Program-made: the position numbers and the translations under genes
From: Chara braunii
Lineage: Eukaryota; Streptophyta; Charophyceae; Charales; Characeae
Assembly (NCBI GenBank): GCA_003427395.1
Contig: BFEA01000377.1
Location: 906,885 to 942,579, forward strand
DNA: 35,695 nt
Direction: 5' to 3'
The notes under the pieces: model-generated
Databases searched by the model: none
What the model was told of the DNA's origin: nothing
What the model saw: the letters and a program-made list of their open reading frames with translations, nothing else
Part shown: piece by piece, positions 10,081-20,046 of the stretch
How the letters are laid out: each line of letters starts with the position of its first letter
Numbering within the stretch: the first letter of the stretch is position 1

Positions 10081-11186
10081 CCTGATAGTATGTAAGCCAT
10101 CGCATGCTTCTTACGTGAGTGTTTTTGATGGCGAGGGAGACTTGCCAGTCAAGCTTCTCTGTGTAGCCTTGGCAACCCGGAATATATTTCTCCCATCGCT
10201 GGGACAAGATGAGCTCTATGTTCACCAGATTACGTCTGAGTTTATAGCCAAAGCTGGTCGAGTAGTCTAGGATGTTGGTACATTTCTCTGGCCCCGTTGG
10301 TAGTGATCTTGTTTTCCATGCCCACTCAACCAGGTCAAACTCCAAATACTGCAAGGCTGTTCCCGGCTGATAAGTTTTGTAGTCTGTCTTCCACCACTTT
10401 GATTTTCCCGAGGAGGGACGGTTTGGTTGTGACTCGGGCACATACTGTTTTAGAGACCTTGTTGATGTTGTTTCCTGGTTGTTCAATGTCCTGGTTTTTC
10501 AATGTCGTGGATGGTCCATAGACCCCAATCCCCTGTCGGGCCTATTGACTTCACGTACGACAATACCTCTGTGGGGGTGTTTTCTGACTGCCACGTAACC
10601 CACTCCCCCGGTGTCCAGGCGGGGGGACCTTGTAAGAGTGCCTGATAGTAAATAAAGCATTGCATGCTTCTTACGCGAGTGTTTTTGATGGCGAGGGGGA
10701 CCTGCCAGTCAAGCTTCTCTCTGTTGCCGAGGCACCCCAGAATATATTTCTCCCATCGCTGGGACAAGATGAGCTCTGTGTTCACCGGATTACGTTTGAG
10801 TTAATAGCCGAAGCTGGTCGAGTAGTCTAGGATGTTGGTACGTTTTTGTGCCCCCATTGGTAGTGATCTTGTTTTCCATGCCCACTCAGCCGGGTCAAAC
10901 TCCAAATCCTGCAAGGCTGTTCCCGACTGGTAAGTTCTGTAGTCTTAGTCTTCCACCAGTCTGATTTTCCTGCAGAGGGACGGTTTGGCTGTGAGTCGGG
11001 CACATATTGTTTTAGAGACCCTGCTGATGTTGTTTCCTGGTTGTTCAATGTTGTGGATGGTCCATAGACCCCAGTCCCCTGTCGGGCCTATTGACTTCAC
11101 GTACGACAATACCTCTATGGGGGTGTTTTTTGATTGCCACGTAGCCCACTCCCCGGTGTCCAGGCGGTGGGAGCTTGTAAGAGTGC
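10081..11186. repeat. Tandem duplication of about 560 bp inside LINE 2 ORF2
   Basis: The unit beginning CCTGATAGTA starts at 10081 and again at 10641. The two copies stay alignable throughout (both contain GTTTTTGATGGCGAGG, GGGACAAGATGAGCTCT and GACTTCACGTACGACAATAC) and end with TGTAAGAGTG at 10631 and 11176. They differ by scattered substitutions and small indels, so the duplication is not new. On the minus strand both encode the pre-knuckle region (SIGPTGDWGLWTIH and LSQRWEKYI appear twice). 560 is not a multiple of three, so the frame is lost. Confidence 0.92.
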
Positions 11187-11398
11187 CACCCATTCCCATG
11201 GTATGGATTGTAACATCGCCTGTCGGTTGTCCTCCAAATTGTGGCATCTTTTAAGAGTTGTTTTGAGCTCCACCGTTGTCTTCCAGCGATTGCAGTGATG
11301 GTTCCAGATGTGTTGAATTTGCCAGACGCCCCTTTCTAGTCAAGTAATCCAGCGGGTATCCTGTGCCATTAGAGTTCATGGTTTATCGGGGGGGTCTT

Positions 11399-11692
11399 TC
11401 AGCCATTGGTTGCAGAAGAGAGGCTGGCTGCGACTTCCTCTCTGCTTGTTGGACTTCGCACTTTGGCCGGGAAGATCTCTCGCCAGGTCCTGATGAGATA
11501 CATCCAGTACTCCAAGCGGGTCGGCAACACCTGTTGTTGCTGGTCCATCCGGTGAATATTGCTGCGAGTCGCCCAGGACTTCGACATTACCCAGAAGAGC
11601 CCTTGCATGTTGGACGGGGTGGTGGCTTTAGGCAACTGTTTGATCTTGTACAAGGCCAGCGTAGTCCAGAGGAGTCGTCGTTGTATTAGCAA
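11399..11692 (-). pseudogene. LINE 2 ORF2 segment after RT
   Basis: A minus-strand frame continues the post-RT region (LIQRRLLWTTLALYKIKQLP, then LFWVMSKSWATRSN). It lies between the RT/thumb frame and the duplicated block. It contains no catalytic motif. Assignment is by order and composition. Confidence 0.5.
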
Positions 11693-13083
11693 CTTGACAA
11701 TCCACTTAGTTTGAAGGGCCTTGGTCTAAGTAGCCGGTTCGAGGACTGCCAAACCCCCTTTTCCCTTTGGTTGGATGATGTGCGACCAAGCCACCTTTGG
11801 TATGAATCGTTGTGTCGCAGGTTTCTTGGTCCATAAGTAAGCACTTGCTCGCTGTTTGAGGGTTGTGACCATGGTACCTTCTGATGTCCAGATGGTGGCT
11901 GCGTACCACAACATAGACAAAATGGACGCATTAAGTACCAGCGCCCTTCCGAAGACTGGCGTGTAGATGCTGGACCAAGTGTCCATTTTGCGTAACATCT
12001 TCTTCGGTATCTTTGGTGCCATGGCATGGTCTGGTCTAGAGTCTGCAAGCTTGATTCCCAGGAAACGCAGGGGCATTCTCGAGTTTTGCCACTCAAACCC
12101 CATTGGGGAAGCTTCTTGTAGAGGTTGCGGGCAGTCTGCCAGCCACCAGCCCATAGTCTTGTGCCAGTTGACTTTCATTTCCGAGGCCAACTGGAATGCT
12201 TGCATGGCTCTGATAAGTCCCTGAAAGGATGCCTTGGAGGCCTTGATGATGGTTGTGAGGTCGTCCGCAAAGAGTAGTGTAGTTGGAAGGGTCACCGTAT
12301 GTGTGTGGAGCGTCGGTTCTGCTACCAATCTGTCGATGGACGGGTCCTTTCGCAGAAAGGAGGCTATCGCTTCCATCGTGAAGAGAAACAAGGGTGCCGC
12401 GAGTGGGTCCCCTTGGCGGACCGAGCGTGACATCTTAAAGGGGTTAGAGAGGAATCCATTGACTTGAACCTGACTATAGGCGTCGTTATACAGTACTCTG
12501 ACCCATCTTCGGAAGTCTGGTCCCACCCCCATCCGTTCCATACATTGCTGCTGGAAGTTCTAGTTGACTTGGTCGTATGCCTTTGCGCAATCAAAGAACA
12601 ATATAGTTGCATTGAGTTGTTTGTCCTTGATGTAACGAGTCGATGTTGTCAAAGTCATGACATTGTCGAGAATGAATTTTCCTGGGATAAAACCGGTTTG
12701 ATCTATGTGGAAGCAGCTGGTTGTAATCTTGCTGAGGCGGTTAGCCAAAAGTTTGGCTACCACTTTATATATGACAATCGGTAGCGTAATCGGTCTGTAG
12801 TTCTTGATATCCGTTGGATCGCCTTTTTGTACAGCAAGGTGACCACTCCCGTGCTTATGTATTTTCCCAAACCTTCCTCTGTCTCTGCTTTGCTGAGAAA
12901 GGACATATACTCTTGTTCAAACATCGGCCAGTAGGTTTGCCAAAACTCCTTGGATAGGCCATTTTTGCCAGGTGTCTTGTTCGGTTGCAACGAATGCAGC
13001 GCTGCTCTAACTTTTGCTCGAGTAAGTGGTTTATCCAACTCTTCGGAATGCTCTTGTGATAAGGTCTTGTCTAGGTGGTTCAA
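11693..13083 (-). pseudogene. LINE 2 reverse transcriptase domain and thumb
   Basis: From 13083 the frame gives KTPGKNGLSKEFW and GVVTLLYKK, then slips one base at an A/T homopolymer (12823-12828). The second frame carries VVAKLLANRLSK, DQTGFIPGKFILDNVM and ATILFFDCAKAYDQVN (motif A). An in-frame TAG follows at 12560-12562 where LINEs normally have Trp. The same frame then continues to 11726 with SRSVRQGDPLAAPLFLFTME (motif B), LLFADDLTTIIKA (motif C, FADD intact), LRFLGIKLAD and ALVLNASILSMLWY. Catalytic Asp residues are all present. Only two lesions separate this copy from a readable RT. Confidence 0.92.
12560..12562 (-). other. In-frame TAG inside LINE 2 RT
   Basis: The stop falls directly after AYDQVN, where related RTs have Trp (VNW). 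TGG to TAG is one G-to-A transition. The reading frame is unchanged on both sides. Confidence 0.8.
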
Positions 13084-13270
13084 GAACTTGTGTCTGGCCT
13101 CCCTTACGACTGCTTGTGGCGATTGGTTCTATCTGGAGGTATAAAGATCCTTGTAGAAGTCTGCTGCGATGGATAGCATACACTCCGGATCTGAAGTGAG
13201 TGTGTCGCCTGTGTCCAGTCGGTCGATGAGTTTGTTCCGAGTGTTGGATTTTATCTTTTGAAAAAAGTAT

Positions 13271-13756
13271 TTAGTCATTTTGTCGCGCTGTTCCAATTCT
13301 TTGGCTCTTGCACGTAGGCGTAAGCCTGCGTCTTTCCATGACTTCCACTCTGCCAGTTTTTGTCAACTCTTTGGCTCTTGCACGTAGGCGTAAGCCTGCG
13401 TCTTTCCACGACTTCCACTCTGCTAATTTCTGTCTGGCCGCTTCCAGTGCTTCTTCCAGCTCTGACGATCCTCGTTGAGCGACGAGGTTTCTCTCTGTCA
13501 GTTTGAGAACTGCTTCCAGCTCCTTTGCTGATCTCCTGGCGGCCAGGATGTGAGATGTCTTGGCCGTGGCCGTGGATAGTTTCCCCACCAGTTGTGGGAA
13601 GGATGTAGTACGAGTGTCGAAAGCTACATACGTCTCCACGATGTGTTGCTTCATGATCTGTGTATCTAGGAGAGAGTTATTGATCTTGAAGAAGCCAGGT
13701 CCTCTTTTTGTCACAGCTTCAAGGGCGAGGTTCAGGTATGTATACTTGTGGTCCAA
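13271..13756 (-). pseudogene. LINE 2 linker between endonuclease and RT, coiled-coil-like
   Basis: It begins near the end of the endonuclease with YLNLALEAVTKRGPGFFKIN and NSLLDTQ, the conserved 'GPG.wk.N.sLL' landmark. A long, helical, Lys/Glu/Ala-rich stretch follows (RRSAKELEAVLKLTERNL, SSELEEALEAARQKLAEWKS). The 3' part is scrambled by the 70-bp duplication. In the family this stretch joins the endonuclease to RT. Confidence 0.7.
13301..13440. repeat. 70-bp tandem duplication in LINE 2 ORF2
   Basis: TTGGCTCTTGCACGTAGGCG occurs at 13301 and 13371. The following bases match until about 13430 except for a few substitutions (for example CCATGACTT versus CCACGACTT). Seventy bases is one more than a multiple of three, so the copy shifts the reading frame of the linker. 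Confidence 0.95.
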
Positions 13757-14568
13757 CCCCGTAGAGTACGGCAGATGACTGATTCTGTTGTTCGGATTGC
13801 GCCTTGGAGACTTTCAAATGTGAGGAAGAAGTCGATTCGTGACGCTGAGAAGTGTTGGCTGCGGTTACGCTTGAAATAGGTCAAGGCTTTGGAGGTGGGT
13901 TGAAGGGTATGATATGGATCCACCAACTGTTGTTCCATCATGAGGTTGTGTATAGGGGCCGCCTCCTCCCATGTCATTCTATCTATACCAGTGGCTCTTC
14001 CTGCCATCCTGTCCATGAGCGGATCCAACGTGACATTCCAGTCTCCTGCTAGCATCAGGTGCGCCGGAGTGGTACAAAGTGGTAAAAGAGAATTGGCGAA
14101 TGTTGTCCTCTGCTGACGTGAGTTTGGACAATAGATTGAGAGCAGGCGGAAATGCTTCTGTTTGAAATGAAAGTCCAGTCTCGCCCATCTCCCTCAATTT
14201 TGATCCGACTGTGTAGTCTCTATAGTTATGCCCCGTGCTGCCTCTGTGTTAGCATGTATGAGGATGACTGTGCCCGCTGATCTTGGCGTCGGAGTCGAAA
14301 CCCATATGGCAAAATGCACCCAGCAAAGACGGCCGCATATCTCCCTTTGTACTTGTTTGTGTTCCAGTGATTCAGTTAGGCGCGTTTCCCGTAGGCAGAG
14401 TATGTTCGGTGGAGTACTCCCGTACCAACCCACAACGTCCATGATGTTGCTCCATTTTTGTTGATTTTGGGGAACGGTGGCTAGACCATTGACATTCCAT
14501 GAGATGAAACGCAGCTCCGGTGCTAGCAAGGCTGCTCCGTGGGACAGCGAGTCTGCCTGGACGTCCAT
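13732..14568 (-). pseudogene. LINE 2 apurinic-type endonuclease domain
   Basis: The block opens MDVQADSLSHGAALLAPELR and then has FISWNVNGLA (N motif), PNILCLRETRLTE (catalytic Glu; the usual Gln before it is Arg here) and GTVILIHANTEAA. The frame changes near 14195 and again near 14055. It ends with MLAGDWNVTLDPLMDRM (GDxN), LVDPYHTLQPTSKALTYF and SASRIDFFLTFE (SRID). This is the target-nicking endonuclease of an L1-type element. ATG 14568 is a reasonable ORF2 start: it lies 34 bases after the ORF1 stop. Confidence 0.88.
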
Positions 14569-14601
14569 GATCGTCTAAATAACCACTTTTTTAGTTATTT
14601 T

Positions 14602-15880
14602 TCACTGTTGTCTTTCTAACGCTTCATGTAGAATGTCTTTCTTCTCCGCCAATGTGTTAATTTTCTTGCCCCAACCCCCCACGTTCGCCAAAAAGAGTCT
14701 GTGCCTGGTCACTAGCGCTGCTGCCAGAGTCGCCCGCTCTGGGGCCATTCCGTGTCCCAGCAACCCGTACGGGCTTGATTCCACCACCTGCCATGGTACC
14801 CATTCCAGGTCCTCTTTCAAGGCCACCTTGTCTGACACCCTTACCTCCATTGGCCTAAGGTCAACTGTGTGATGGTGGCCGTCTGCGTCCTTCCATTTCT
14901 CGATATTGCCTTGTGCCCCTCCAAGGGTGAAGAGCGGAGTGAGTGCATCCTTGAATTGCGTGGCAAGGGAACCGTCATGCAGAGCCTGCTCTGTGACCGT
15001 GACCAGCGCTCATGTTGTGTGTACTGCGACTTTCCAGTCCTTGTGTGCTATGTTCCAGCGGCATGGGATGAGGACTCTTTTGTGGCCCGATTTCCTAGCG
15101 TCCACCCTGGCTGCTGCATCTATAGCGTTTGTCTGCTCGTCTGCTATCTTCTGCAACGAGGTGTGTTTGGCAGCAAAGTCTTCATTTTTGGTTGTGAGAG
15201 CGGCGACCTGGGCTTCCATTATGGCTTTTTTCCGACGCAGGTCTGCAGCCGTGCCTTGCTGAGTTTGTGCCTTCAGTTCCACCGTCGTTTGTGTCTCCCC
15301 CTCTTTCTTCTCCGAGGCTTTTTTCCCCTGCTTGGATTTGCTGGGATGTTCTGCTTTGTCTGTGTATGTGTCAGGCCAGTGGAATTGCCTGGTGTACTCG
15401 TGGTTGTCGGCGTGGAGGGAGTCTCCCTCTACCCTGGTTTTCAGGGTATACTGTTGGGCCACAAATTTTAACATTTCACTCTCCTCCTGCAGTGCCACAA
15501 ATCTGTTGCTGGTCGAAGTAGCGGTCTGACGTTTAATTGCTCCTGCCCCCGCCTGATGTAGCTTCTGGGTGTAACGCTGGTGTGCCAGCTGTAACTTGAA
15601 TTCCAGCTGTCGCACACGTTCGAGGTCGGTAACAGCTTGTTGTAGCCAGTCTATGTCCTCCTGTGTGACTCCTTCCGGACTTTGGTCCTCATCTCTGTGC
15701 TCTGCATCTGTTTCGTGGGTGTGCACGGTGGGCTCATCGTCCCCTGCTGTCTTCCTCTTCCGGCCCTCACTTCCTTCTGTGCCTTGTTGATTGTTTGGCT
15801 GATCAAGATTTTGGTGCTGGGGATGGCAGACCGGGTGGGGGGAGGTGATTTCTTTAGGTGGGCGGTTGAGGGATGTTTAA
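14602..15880 (-). pseudogene. LINE 2 ORF1, coiled-coil protein with one in-frame TGA
   Basis: One minus-strand frame is open from about 15880 to 14602 except for a TGA at 15010-15012. The N-terminal part is disordered and includes a basic RKRK group. The middle is Gln/Glu/Ala-rich and helical (DIDWLQQAVTDLERVRQLEF, then KAIMEAQVAALTTKNEDFAAK), typical of a coiled coil. The C-terminal part after the TGA reads as protein (LEWVPWQVVESSPYGLLGHG, HRLFLANVGGWGKKINTLAE). No DUF4283 or zinc knuckle is visible, unlike LINE 1. No Met is seen near the beginning of the frame, so the true start may be lost. Confidence 0.6.
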
Positions 15881-16560
15881 GGGGGGGATGATGTCTTTGG
15901 GTGGGCAGTTGCAGGATGTGTGTGTCGATGCAAGGGGGAAGTTGGGGGGGGGGGNGGCAGGGGGTCACTTTGCAGGGTCAGAATATCGGAGGCGGGATGG
16001 TGGGACTGCCGGCCAAGGAGGATCTCACCATCGTTCAGCCGATGTTCTCCCACTGCCTTTCTGGTTGATGTCGTTCGTCCTGCTTGTTAGGTTTTTCCCA
16101 CGACGTCTCTTCTCTTGCTTCGTTCTAGTGTCGTCCACGTGGCGTATTCCACATCCCTCCTCGGTCGTCTCACTTATGCCTTTCTGGTGGCGCTGACGTG
16201 TTGTTTAGGGTTCCTTCGTCAGCCCAGTTCACTGTCCTCTTGTCGGCTCCCTTTTTCTTTCCCTACTCGGACTGTGGGATGGCATGGTTTGACGTCCTTC
16301 CCGCTCCTCCGCCGGGCTTTGTAATGGTGATGGACACCTTCCTGTCTCATCGTTCCCCGCTGCCCTATCCAGCAGCCGTGTTCCGTCTTCACCGCGCCTT
16401 CCTACCTGCGTTCTATTGCGTCTTCCTGTCTCTTGGTGCTGCTCGTCGATGGCGTTGCCTTTTGCACAAGGGCTTTCCGGAGGCAGCATTCCCTTATCAC
16501 ATTCACCTTCCCTTTATGGCGGGTTATGGCTAGGGGCCTCCACCGTCTTCCTCACGTGCG
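15881..16560 (-). other. Possible 5' UTR of LINE 2
   Basis: The region is pyrimidine-rich on the plus strand (purine-rich on the element strand) and has no protein-like frame. An ambiguous base (n) lies at 15955 at the end of a G run. A 5' boundary cannot be fixed. The pyrimidine-rich composition ends near 16550. Confidence 0.35.
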
Positions 16561-17689
16561 ACAAAGAAGTCAACCGAAGTGCAACGGGACCATTTCCGTC
16601 GGTCAGGTCAGAGCGCTTGCACGTACTTCGCCACACCCAGGTCTCCACTGCGGTCCAGATGTCTGGATCGTAACCATGCAATTTTTACTCTGATCTCCTT
16701 CAACAACAAAAGAAATTGAAAAAACTTGATGGAAGTAGGGTACATGTTGCTCTGCTTAAACCACCAGCACATTTCCCAGTCACTTTCATCCAATGTGGTC
16801 GTGCGGCATGGCTATCGGAGCTAAATGGGCGGCGGCACCAGCCAAAAAGAAAATGCACCTGCATCGGGTCGTTTGTTTTTGGTGCACAAGGAGGAATCTG
16901 CTTCGACCAAAAGGAAGTCTCTAAGGGCCTCTCCACACCGTTAAAATGGTTTTTTTCCCAACCGTTATCAGACTTTTTTTGACAGTCCCTGTTTCAACGA
17001 TTTCCCACCCTTTGCCATAGCAGTGTCGAGAAGGCGGGTTTTCAAATTGCCGTGCATGTCGTTTATAGATGACAATTTTCAATTTTGCTTTTACCAGATG
17101 GTCCCTCCCGTGATGCCATCCCGACCATTTTTTTCGCAAGCCCCGTAGAGGGCTGCCGAAACTTTGGATGCTGCCGGGGGGTGGGAGAGGGCTGTTTCGA
17201 AAGGGATGTCGAAGAATGTATTCTGACAGGTTGTGAACAGAGGCTGACGGGTTTGCCTCTCGACGGCCTGTGGCCATCACACACTGTCGAAATTTCTCGA
17301 TGTGACAGTTGTGTGGTGAGCCCTAAGTCTGGTGGCCACCAGTACCTTTCCCGGCTTGAAAAACAGAGTCGTGGCTCGTTAACGGACACATTCTTTGGGT
17401 GTTGGGCAAGGCCCAGTAGTGCAATGGGGAAGGAAGCCGTTGGGCCCAACGAAACAGGGCAATTGGACTGCAAGTATTCCCACCGGTTCATTCAAACACG
17501 TGCAGGATACCGCAGACAAGGAAACAAAAAAAGCAAAATGAGAACTGGCAAGTCTGAGAAAAGGGGGGGAAAATGAAAGATGTGTGACCCGCCACTTGGC
17601 AGGCAAAGAAACGATCGGGGACATAACGTCCCCTCAGAGCATGCTTCTCACGGACCGAAGTTCCGAGATTTCTGGAGGTGCTTGTTGTT
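16561..17689. other. Non-coding mosaic of dispersed short repeats
   Basis: Open frames here are short and lack protein character. Two copies of a dispersed motif occur (TTAAACCACCAGCAC at 16756 and GGCCACCAGTACCTTTCCC at 17334). An oligo-A/T motif near 17078 (CAATTTTGCTTTTAC) returns at about 19751 as CAATTTTGCCTTTTAC. No gene is seen. Confidence 0.5.
17334..17390 (+). repeat. Dispersed repeat copy (ACCAGTACCTTTCCC ... CGTTAACGG)
   Basis: This shares ACCAGTACCTTTCCC and GCTTGAAA with 19428-19451. It also shares the downstream GTGGCTCGTTAACGG with 28371-28390 (GTGGCTTGTTAACGG). The family is not identified. Confidence 0.6.
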
Positions 17690-17736
17690 AGATTCGTCCA
17701 GGCCTAACTACGTGCATCTCAGATCTGGACGAATCT
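17690..17736. repeat. Inverted repeat, 12-bp perfect stem
   Basis: AGATTCGTCCAG (17690-17701) and CTGGACGAATCT (17725-17736) are exact reverse complements with a 23-nt loop. The right arm is followed by GACGGCAATCACGTCCAGAG. A diverged second copy with the same layout lies at 18925-19008. Confidence 0.85.
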
Positions 17737-17756
17737 GACGGCAATCACGTCCAGAG

Positions 17757-17776
17757 TTTTTTTTTTTTTTTTTTTT
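17757..17776 (-). repeat. T run (20 nt)
   Basis: It could be the poly(A) tail of the tRNA-related repeat whose head lies at 18216-18142 on the minus strand. That link is uncertain, because the parallel repeat copy near 19008 has its own T-rich stretch in the same place. Confidence 0.4.
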
Positions 17777-18141
17777 ACTATGTTCTTCTCTCAAATTCTT
17801 TTTGCCTTTCACTACCTTGCTACCACTACTCCTAAGACAATATAGAGGGGACCCCTGCAAGCATAGGGCCTCGCAAACGAGGTAAATCATGTTCCCCCCG
17901 CCCCAACAGCGGTAGTCAGAGATGGGGGGGTCTGAGCATTTTGCCAGTAGCTGCGCCTCCCTTTCTCATCGTCCCCCAACCCTCATCAAGTAGCAGCAGA
18001 GGCTATGGCCAACACTCTCCCGCACACCGCACACAACCCACTCACGCTCGCACTCGCACCCGCGTTGGTCATAGACCCCGCGCATACCGATCAGGGGTAT
18101 CCAGAGGACTATCACAGTCCGTTGGCACTAAGTGCGCCGCA

Positions 18142-18216
18142 GGCAGTCATGGGGCTTGAACCCACGACCTCCTGAATGCCACTTGCGTGCCTAACCAACT
18201 GAGCCACAGCTGGCAG
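18142..18216 (-). repeat. tRNA-derived sequence with Pol III A and B boxes (SINE-like head)
   Basis: On the minus strand, TGGCTCAGTTGG (18206-18195) fits the internal A box and GGTTCAAGCCC (18162-18152) fits the B box with normal spacing. The D-arm and T-arm regions are tRNA-like, but the anticodon arm does not fold well and the acceptor ends do not pair properly. This is therefore a tRNA pseudogene or the head of a tRNA-derived SINE reading leftwards. The direct repeat GGCAGTC flanks it at 18142 and 18212. Confidence 0.6.
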
Positions 18217-18924
18217 TCTAGAAAACGCCAAATCTGTTTTCTTTTTTTTTTTTTAGCTTTTTTGTCATTTGCCCGTAGCTGAGGGCCTACTCACACTAGG
18301 GTCCTCACTCCAATACTCACCAAATGTGCAAAATGAGAATGAGGGCATACTCACACAGGGACCTGATGACCTCAAATCTCAAAATTTGAGGCAGTTTCCG
18401 GGTCACATTGGAGAGGCCCGCTACCCAAGTGTACTTTTTGGTGACCCTTTTGTCAGCAGCCTGCAGGGCGGCGGGAGGACCCTTTTTCAAGGCTTTTGAG
18501 ACCACCTCCAGAGCTGGTCTCAAATTACCTTTTCGATTTTTTCTTTCTCCGTGAGGTATTTCAGGAAATTCGTGCATGAGGAAAACAGCCTTGCGTGTTA
18601 GTTCAGCATTGAAAAAAAAAAGAAAAAAAAACTCTACATATTTTTTGGGGTAAGCAGTGTGACTACGTGCACTTCCTGGGAGGTGCAAATGTCAGGACCG
18701 CGACTCTGTCCTTTGTGGACAGAGAACGTGCGTGTGACCACACGGGCACCCAAAGGACAAAGGCATGGTACCAAATGTTCCAGATATTTGGGACTTTATC
18801 CCTGAATCTTCCTTTGGAACATGGAAAGATACACAGCCGTTATTTTTGTCTTTTGTGCACGTGGTGAGTAGTGGAGAGAGGCCCTCCGGCATTTTCTCAC
18901 AAAGGTCTGGCCATGATAGCAGTC
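18217..18924. other. Non-coding stretch
   Basis: No coding signal is found. It contains T- and A-rich runs (near 18240 and 18608-18630) and a short repeated phrase (GAGGGCCTACTCACAC near 18283, GAGGGCATACTCACAC near 18341). Confidence 0.4.
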
Positions 18925-19008
18925 AGATTCATCCAGCTTTGGCCACAATTGCAGTCAGATGCAAGGAGGGCCAGACCTGGACAAATCTGATTGCATTCAC
19001 GTCCCGAG
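18925..19008. repeat. Second copy of the 17690 hairpin repeat
   Basis: AGATTCATCCAG (18925-18936) and CTGGACAAATCT (18977-18988) are near reverse complements with two mismatches. GATTGCATTCACGTCCCGAG follows, matching the 20 bases after the first copy at 15 of 20 positions. It is the same family, more diverged. Confidence 0.7.
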
Positions 19009-19366
19009 CTTCGTTGCAGACGTGGTATCATGTCTCTTCCTTTTTTTTGCTCTTTTTTTCAATCATGTTTCTTCCTTCTGCCTGCCGGGAGAGGTGGGCT
19101 GCTGACAGCGAATGAGGGGGACGTTACGCATTCTTTTCCTTTGTTTTTCAAGGCCTCGATCATTTCAGGGCATCTCTTTCCAGAATGTATCTGACTGCAC
19201 TCCTGGCCAGGCCTGGGGTGGTAAATGAGTGAAAGCAATAAAAACGACTGCCTGATTTCGTTCCAGCTGCTGGCAGAAGGTCCAGCATAATGGGCGGCAC
19301 TTGTTCCAAGTTCCAACCAACAAATTTCCCCTACTGGTTCCGGCCCCCTCCAGGTCGGCAAAGCTT

Positions 19367-19614
19367 GGCGCGCAGGGCATATGCAGGCTCGCCATGAATG
19401 GCTGGGCGGAGTAGTGGTGGTTTAAACCACCAGTACCTTTCCCTGCTTGAAAGACAAATGCCCGCCGGTTAACACGGGAGGCAGGCAGGCTTGGGACTAC
19501 CAGCGCGGTATGGCTGGTGGCGCCAGGCAAACGAGGCCCACTCTGGTGATTTTTTTGGCGTGCAGGGCAGTTTTAGGCTCGGCATGGATAGCTGAGAAAG
19601 GTACTGGTGGTTTA
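19367..19614. repeat. Nested direct and inverted repeats with a 16-bp palindrome
   Basis: About 57 bases (19367-19423) recur directly at 19556-19614; both run from GGCG(C/T)GCAGGGCA to GGTGGTTTA. The first copy ends in the perfect palindrome GGTGGTTTAAACCACC (19417-19432). TAAACCACCAGTACCTTT (19423-19440) is the exact reverse complement of 19597-19614. This is the layout of a small foldback or MITE-like unit, but no transposase or clear target duplication identifies it. Confidence 0.8.
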
Positions 19615-20015
19615 AGAATTGAAAAATGCCTTTCACGAGAGTTCTGGTGCAAATAGGAACGAGGAACGCTGCCAGCATCACGCTTGACCCCAACTATGCT
19701 TCGGTAGTCCAGGGGCATGCAAAATCAACAAAAGATGCACATTTTTTTCAATTTTGCCTTTTACTTGCATATGTATGAAATTTCTTCTTATTCATTAGTC
19801 GCTGAATTCCAATTTGATATTCCTTTATTTCCTTAAATTCCAATTTCGTATTCCTTTATTTCCATAAAGTACTTACTTTATTTGAAACTTCTGCATTTCA
19901 TCAATTTCAAATCTACAATGTAATCTCGCATCGGGAAAGTGAGTTTCGGAGGTAGTGCTGGTTTGAAGACCAGTGAAGAGGCATCATTCCTGTTTTTTCG
20001 TTCCAGTACTTTGGC
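19615..20015. other. AT-rich intergenic sequence left of the Harbinger element
   Basis: There is no coding signal. A direct repeat of AATTCCAATTT(G/C)...TATTCCTTTATTTCC occurs twice at about 19804-19862. Confidence 0.5.
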
Positions 20016-20018
20016 TAT
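20016..20018. repeat. Target-site duplication TAT, left copy
   Basis: TAT directly precedes the left terminal inverted repeat; the right copy is at 24669-24671. Three-base duplications are typical of PIF/Harbinger insertions. Confidence 0.8.
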
Positions 20019-20046
20019 GGGGCTCGTTCGACACTCCTCGGGGCCC
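20019..20046. repeat. Left terminal inverted repeat of the Harbinger element
   Basis: The first 27 bases match the reverse complement of 24642-24668 without mismatch before a one-base difference in a G run (TCGGGGCCC here versus TCGGGCCC at the right end). Confidence 0.88.

Larger units (their letters stand above)
9053..15880 (-). mobile_element. LINE 2: APE-type non-LTR retrotransposon with poly(A) tail
   Basis: On the minus strand it has ORF1 (about 15880-14602), endonuclease (14568-13732), linker (13756-13271), RT (13083-11726), connector, zinc knuckle (about 10060-9550), 3' UTR, polyadenylation signal and poly(A). All expected parts are present in order, so it was full length or nearly so. 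The frame is broken by several single-base changes, three in-frame stops and two tandem duplications. The 5' UTR may extend to about 16550. I found no convincing target-site duplication: the left flank ends ...ACACACGTG, and only CACGTG is met again near 16553. Confidence 0.9.

Noticed and set aside
17757-18216. A full SINE from the tRNA-like head to the T run
   Set aside because: The T run lies inside a repeat that has a similar T-rich part elsewhere (after 19008), and no target duplication flanks the proposed ends. Only the head is reported.
19417-19432. GGTGGTTTAAACCACC as a regulatory operator
   Set aside because: It is explained by two opposed copies of a dispersed repeat, and no gene adjoins it.
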